Source of the DNA: Methylococcaceae bacterium NSM2-1
GTDB lineage: Bacteria > Pseudomonadota > Gammaproteobacteria > Methylococcales > Methylomonadaceae
Direction of reading: 5' to 3'
DNA length: 9,765 nucleotides
Assembly: GCA_002256705.1 (NCBI GenBank)
Contig: NQJI01000045.1
Location: 1-9,765 of the forward strand
Below, one piece after another: positions 7,049-9,765 of the stretch; position 1 is the first letter of the stretch, and each line of letters starts with the position of its first letter. Position numbers and translations under genes: made by a program. The notes beneath the pieces were generated by a model, which saw only the letters and a program-made list of their open reading frames with translations, did no database searches and was not told where the DNA came from.

Positions 7049-7091
7049 AAAACATATTATATCTATAATACATGCGGAAAGTATGTTTTTT
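7047..7091 (+). repeat. A/T-rich inverted repeat after fdxA
   Basis: AAAAAACATA (7047-7056) is the exact inverse complement of TATGTTTTTT (7082-7091), with a 25-nt loop. On the plus strand it begins one base before the end of the fdxA stop codon and ends in a U run, so it may act as a weak first terminator or 3'-end stabiliser ahead of the strong hairpin at 7100. Confidence 0.4.
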
Positions 7092-7099
7092 GAAGTCAT

Positions 7100-7128
7100 A
7101 AAAAAAGCCGGATAATCCGGCTTTTTTT
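7100..7128. terminator. Bidirectional intrinsic terminator between fdxA and rplQ
   Basis: GCCGGA (7107-7112) pairs with TCCGGC (7116-7121) around a TAA loop. Seven A precede the stem and seven T follow it, so the whole element is symmetric. It works as an intrinsic terminator on the plus strand for fdxA (stop at 7048) and on the minus strand for the alpha operon, whose last gene rplQ ends at 7149. Confidence 0.92.
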
Positions 7129-7148
7129 ATGTAAACAACATCTGTATT

Positions 7149-7511
7149 TTATTCTGGTCTGTCAACCAATTCGACATAAGCCATTGGTGCATCATCACCA
7201 GGCCTAAATCCGCATTTCATAATACGCAAATAGCCACCCGCTCTATTTTTATAACGGGGTCCTAGCTCATTGAAGAGCTTTGTTACTACTTCACGATCGC
7301 GTAATCTGGAAAAAGCAAGCCGTCTTTTTGCTACATTATCTTCTTTGGATAAGGTTATCAAAGGCTCAGCAAAACTTCTTAATTCTTTAGCTTTTGGTAA
7401 AGTTGTTTTAATTAGCTCGTGTTTAAATAATGAATTAGCCATGTTACTAAATAGCGCCTTACGATGGCTGCTATTCATATTGAATTTTCTACCTGATTTA
7501 CGATGTCTCAT
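7149..7511 (-). CDS. rplQ: 50S ribosomal protein L17
   Basis: L17 of the large ribosomal subunit, 120 residues, complete. It opens [19 protein letters not shown] and contains [25 protein letters not shown] and [18 protein letters not shown]. It ends at ELVDRPE, about seven residues shorter than in E. coli, where the extra residues are a variable Ala/Glu tail. As last gene of the alpha operon it starts 17 nt after rpoA and is followed by the symmetric terminator. Its Shine-Dalgarno (AGGT) is unusually far from the ATG, about 11 nt, so coupling to rpoA translation may help. Confidence 0.97.
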   Translation of the reverse strand: MRHRKSGRKFNMNSSHRKALFSNMANSLFKHELIKTTLPKAKELRSFAEPLITLSKEDNVAKRRLAFSRLRDREVVTKLFNELGPRYKNRAGGYLRIMKCGFRPGDDAPMAYVELVDRPE

Positions 7512-7528
7512 TATAAGAAGACCTAATG

Positions 7529-8545
7529 TTAATGTGTTGATATTGCGTGTGATTGATCTGCCAGGTTATCAGGTGGCCAATTTTCCAATCGCATACCCAG
7601 TGATAAACCTTTTAATGCAAGTATGTCTTTTATTTCTGTTAATGATTTTTTTCCAAGATTGGGAGTTTTTAATAATTCAACTTCAGTACGCTGAATTAAA
7701 TCCCCAATATAAAAGATATTCTCGGCTTTTAAACAATTAGCAGAACGCACCGTCAACTCAAGATCATCGACAGGACGGAGCAGAACGGGATCGAATACCT
7801 CTATTACTTCAACTTCTTCTTCCGCTACCTGATCATTAACTTTTTCAAAATCAACAAAAACAGATAACTGGTCGTGAAGTATAGTTGCAGCCATTTTTAT
7901 CGTTTCTTCTGGGTCAACAGTTCCGTTTGTTTCCAGCTCAATAACCAGTTTGTCTAAATTAGTGCGCTGCTCAACACGTGTGCTCTCAACCTGATAAGCT
8001 ACTTTAACAATCGGGCTATATGAGGCGTCTAATTGTAGCGCACCAACCACCAGACTGTGTTCAGAGTTTAATTTACGAACACTGACAGGCTCGTAACCCC
8101 TTCCGCGACGCACCCTGATTTTCATATTCAATACGCCAGCTTGTGTCAAATTGGCGATAACTAAATCCGGATTAATAATTTCAACATCATGAGGCAGACT
8201 AATATCTGCTGCAGTCACAACACCTGCACCATTCTTTGTGAGTGTAAGCTCAACCTCATCTTTTGAGTGTAGCACGACTGCTAATTTTTTCAGGTTCAGC
8301 AAAATATCAATTACATCTTCCTGAACACCCTCAATTGTTGTGTACTCATGGAGAACACCTTCAATTTCCACATCTGTAACTGCACAGCCTGGAATTGTAG
8401 ATAACAGCACACGCCTCAACGCATTGCCAAGAGAATGACCAAAACCACGCTCAAGTGGCTCAATAACAATCCTGGAATGATTAGGTGTTTTGCTTACAAC
8501 CTCAACTAATCGAGGCTTTAATAAGCCAGAAATAGAATTCTGCAT
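7529..8545 (-). CDS. rpoA: DNA-directed RNA polymerase alpha subunit
   Basis: The alpha subunit dimerises to seed RNA polymerase assembly and contacts UP elements and activators. The 338 residues are complete, against 329 in E. coli. The N-terminal domain (about 1-235) has the conserved [21 protein letters not shown] segment (33-53). An acidic linker (240-251) leads to the C-terminal domain, where [10 protein letters not shown] holds Arg267, Asn270, Cys271 and Lys273, and NLGKKS holds Gly298, Lys300 and Ser301. These match E. coli Arg265, Asn268, Cys269, Lys271, Gly296, Lys298 and Ser299, so UP-element recognition should be normal. GAGGG lies before the ATG. The gene sits between rpsD (21-nt gap) and rplQ (17-nt gap). 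The slight extra length is in the linker and the short C-terminal tail. Confidence 0.98.
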   Translation of the reverse strand: MQNSISGLLKPRLVEVVSKTPNHSRIVIEPLERGFGHSLGNALRRVLLSTIPGCAVTDVEIEGVLHEYTTIEGVQEDVIDILLNLKKLAVVLHSKDEVELTLTKNGAGVVTAADISLPHDVEIINPDLVIANLTQAGVLNMKIRVRRGRGYEPVSVRKLNSEHSLVVGALQLDASYSPIVKVAYQVESTRVEQRTNLDKLVIELETNGTVDPEETIKMAATILHDQLSVFVDFEKVNDQVAEEEVEVIEVFDPVLLRPVDDLELTVRSANCLKAENIFYIGDLIQRTEVELLKTPNLGKKSLTEIKDILALKGLSLGMRLENWPPDNLADQSHAISTH

Positions 8546-8566
8546 TTATATCCCTCGGAACTGCAA

Positions 8567-9187
8567 TTATTTAGAGTAAAGCTCGACAACCAGCTGCTCA
8601 TTAATGTCACTACCCAAATCAACACGATCAGGTAAGGAACTGAATGTTCCAGACATTGCCTTTGAATTGACTTCAACCCATGCAGGAAATCCATATTGCT
8701 CAGTTACAGTTAACGCATCAACGATTCTTTGTTGTTTTTTCGCTTTTTCTCTAACTGTCAAAACATCACCAGGAGCAACCTGATAGGAGGGTACATTAAT
8801 CAATGAACCATTAACCTGAATGGATTTATGACAAACTAATTGACGCGCTTCTGCCCGAGTACAGGCAAAGCCCATGCGATAAACTACATTATCCAATCTT
8901 GACTCAAGAAGATTCAACAGATTTTCACCTGTGGCGCCTTTTTTCATATCGGCTGATTTATAGTAATTTCTAAATTGCTTTTCTAGAATGCCATAAATTC
9001 TGCGTAAACGCTGTTTTGCTCTCAACTGGAGTGCATAATCAGAACTTCTCGTACGCTTCGTGCCGTGTTGGCCGGGCCTTTGATCTAACTTACATTTATT
9101 TTCTAAAGACTTGCCTCTGCTTTTTAAAAACAGATCAGTCCCTTCTCTTCGACTTAATTTACAGGTAGGTCCAAGATATCTTGCCAT
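8567..9187 (-). CDS. rpsD: 30S ribosomal protein S4
   Basis: S4 is a primary 16S rRNA binder that starts assembly of the small-subunit body. At 206 residues it has exactly the E. coli length. Visible are [16 protein letters not shown] at the N-terminus, [21 protein letters not shown], the S4 RNA-binding domain at about 97-160 ([32 protein letters not shown]), and [12 protein letters not shown] at the end. Only Cys9 and Cys32 of the four cysteines seen in zinc-binding S4 forms are present, so this is a zinc-free type. In E. coli S4 represses the alpha operon at an mRNA pseudoknot before rpsM; that site lies outside this window. GGAG stands upstream of the ATG, and the gap to rpsK is 18 nt. Confidence 0.98.
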   Translation of the reverse strand: MARYLGPTCKLSRREGTDLFLKSRGKSLENKCKLDQRPGQHGTKRTRSSDYALQLRAKQRLRRIYGILEKQFRNYYKSADMKKGATGENLLNLLESRLDNVVYRMGFACTRAEARQLVCHKSIQVNGSLINVPSYQVAPGDVLTVREKAKKQQRIVDALTVTEQYGFPAWVEVNSKAMSGTFSSLPDRVDLGSDINEQLVVELYSK

Positions 9188-9205
9188 GATACTACTCCAG
9201 ATTCT

Positions 9206-9592
9206 TTATACGCGGCGTTTCTTAGGCGGACGGCAGCCATTATGAGGAATGGGCGTCACATCAACAATATTATTAATTTTAAATCCGAGATTATTCAATG
9301 AACGCACTGCGGATTCACGACCAGGTCCCGGGCCTTTAATCATAACATCAAGATTTTTCATACCAAATTCCTGCGCGACAATGCCAGCTTTTTCAGCAGC
9401 GACCTGTGCAGCAAACGGCGTACTTTTTCTTGACCCACGGAAACCTGAACCACCAGATGTTGCCCAAGACAAAGCATTGCCCTTTCTATCTGTTATAGTT
9501 ATGATTGTGTTATTAAAAGAAGCGTGTACGTGCACAATGCCATCGGCGACTTCTTTTTTGATACGTTTTCTTGAACGGTTTGGACTAGCCAT
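9206..9592 (-). CDS. rpsK: 30S ribosomal protein S11
   Basis: S11 of the small-subunit platform, near the mRNA exit region, 128 residues and complete. It contains [58 protein letters not shown] and the C-terminal [13 protein letters not shown]. The Asn-Gly pair at 118-119 is the site that is converted to isoaspartate in E. coli S11. AGAGGT precedes the ATG. It follows rpsM after 24 nt and precedes rpsD by 18 nt in the alpha operon. Confidence 0.98.
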   Translation of the reverse strand: MASPNRSRKRIKKEVADGIVHVHASFNNTIITITDRKGNALSWATSGGSGFRGSRKSTPFAAQVAAEKAGIVAQEFGMKNLDVMIKGPGPGRESAVRSLNNLGFKINNIVDVTPIPHNGCRPPKKRRV

Positions 9593-9616
9593 TACTTCGA
9601 CCTCTTAAGGGATATC

Positions 9617-9765
9617 TTATTTTCTAATGGGTTTACGCGGACCTTTACGAGTACGAGCATTGGTTCTCGTTCTCTGTCCTCTTAATGGCAAACCTCGGCG
9701 ATGCCTTATTCCGCGATAGCAACCTAGATCCATCAAACGCTTGATATTCATAGAAACTTCACGAC
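9617..9765 (-). CDS. rpsM: 30S ribosomal protein S13, C-terminal part only
   Basis: Reading the minus strand from the right edge, the last 48 codons of S13 are present, ending TAA at 9619-9617. The translation begins [18 protein letters not shown] and continues with [15 protein letters not shown] and [13 protein letters not shown], the basic tail that reaches the P-site tRNA. The N-terminal part, the start and any upstream operon control region lie outside the window. It is the first of the five alpha-operon genes seen here, 24 nt upstream of rpsK. Confidence 0.97.
   Translation of the reverse strand, partial: REVSMNIKRLMDLGCYRGIRHRRGLPLRGQRTRTNARTRKGPRKPIRK

Noticed and set aside
7270..7740. 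156-codon plus-strand frame across rplQ and the end of rpoA
   Set aside because: It lies antisense to two ribosomal-operon genes and has no start context or recognisable domain.
9249..9608. 119-codon plus-strand frame over rpsK
   Set aside because: It is the complement of the strongly conserved S11 gene; its openness follows from S11 codon use.

Overview
The window is a chromosomal, mostly housekeeping segment of a gammaproteobacterium. Supporting signs are the alpha ribosomal operon in standard order (rpsM-rpsK-rpsD-rpoA-rplQ), an Azotobacter-type 7Fe-8S ferredoxin FdxA, an E. coli-like Fe superoxide dismutase, Hda, and a ubiquinone-type UbiA. Base composition is moderately AT-rich. A methanotroph-like lineage (Methylococcales) would fit, but this is an impression from protein similarity, not something proved here. 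I see no insertion sequence, phage gene, tRNA, rRNA or CRISPR array.

Left part (1-3770). The 3'-truncated ubiA gene points left. Divergently, a tight five-gene set points right: an ArsC/YfgD-like thioredoxin-fold protein, a broken WrbA-type quinone oxidoreductase, a small DUF2069 membrane protein, the replication regulator hda, and a ketopantoate reductase-like gene. Gaps are 17, 9 and 2 nt, then an 11-nt overlap, so the set is probably one operon. The WrbA gene has lost about 25 codons with a frame change. All three FMN-loop motifs survive, but they lie in two frames.

Middle (3688-6585). On the minus strand are sodB, with a promoter and an intrinsic terminator, and then a secreted DUF3455 protein. 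The conserved 3' end of the DUF3455 gene overlaps the ketopantoate reductase gene tail to tail by 83 bp. Divergent from sodB runs a small cluster: a double-motif CDGSH iron-sulfur protein whose second cluster has Asn where the ligand His is expected, a CYTH/triphosphate tunnel metalloenzyme coupled to it by a TGATG junction, and a secreted TatT-like TPR protein.

Right part (6586-9765). fdxA points right and faces the end of the alpha operon. The two share a strong symmetric terminator that can serve both strands. The operon then runs leftward from rpsM, which is cut by the window edge, to rplQ.

No gene-free stretch exceeds 300 bases. The largest is 4876-5131, the divergent sodB/CDGSH control region. 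The window holds no obvious new defence or metabolic system. The parts most worth a second look are the CDGSH-TTM-TPR cluster with its unusual ligand, the damaged wrbA inside the hda operon, and the antisense overlap of panE with the DUF3455 gene.
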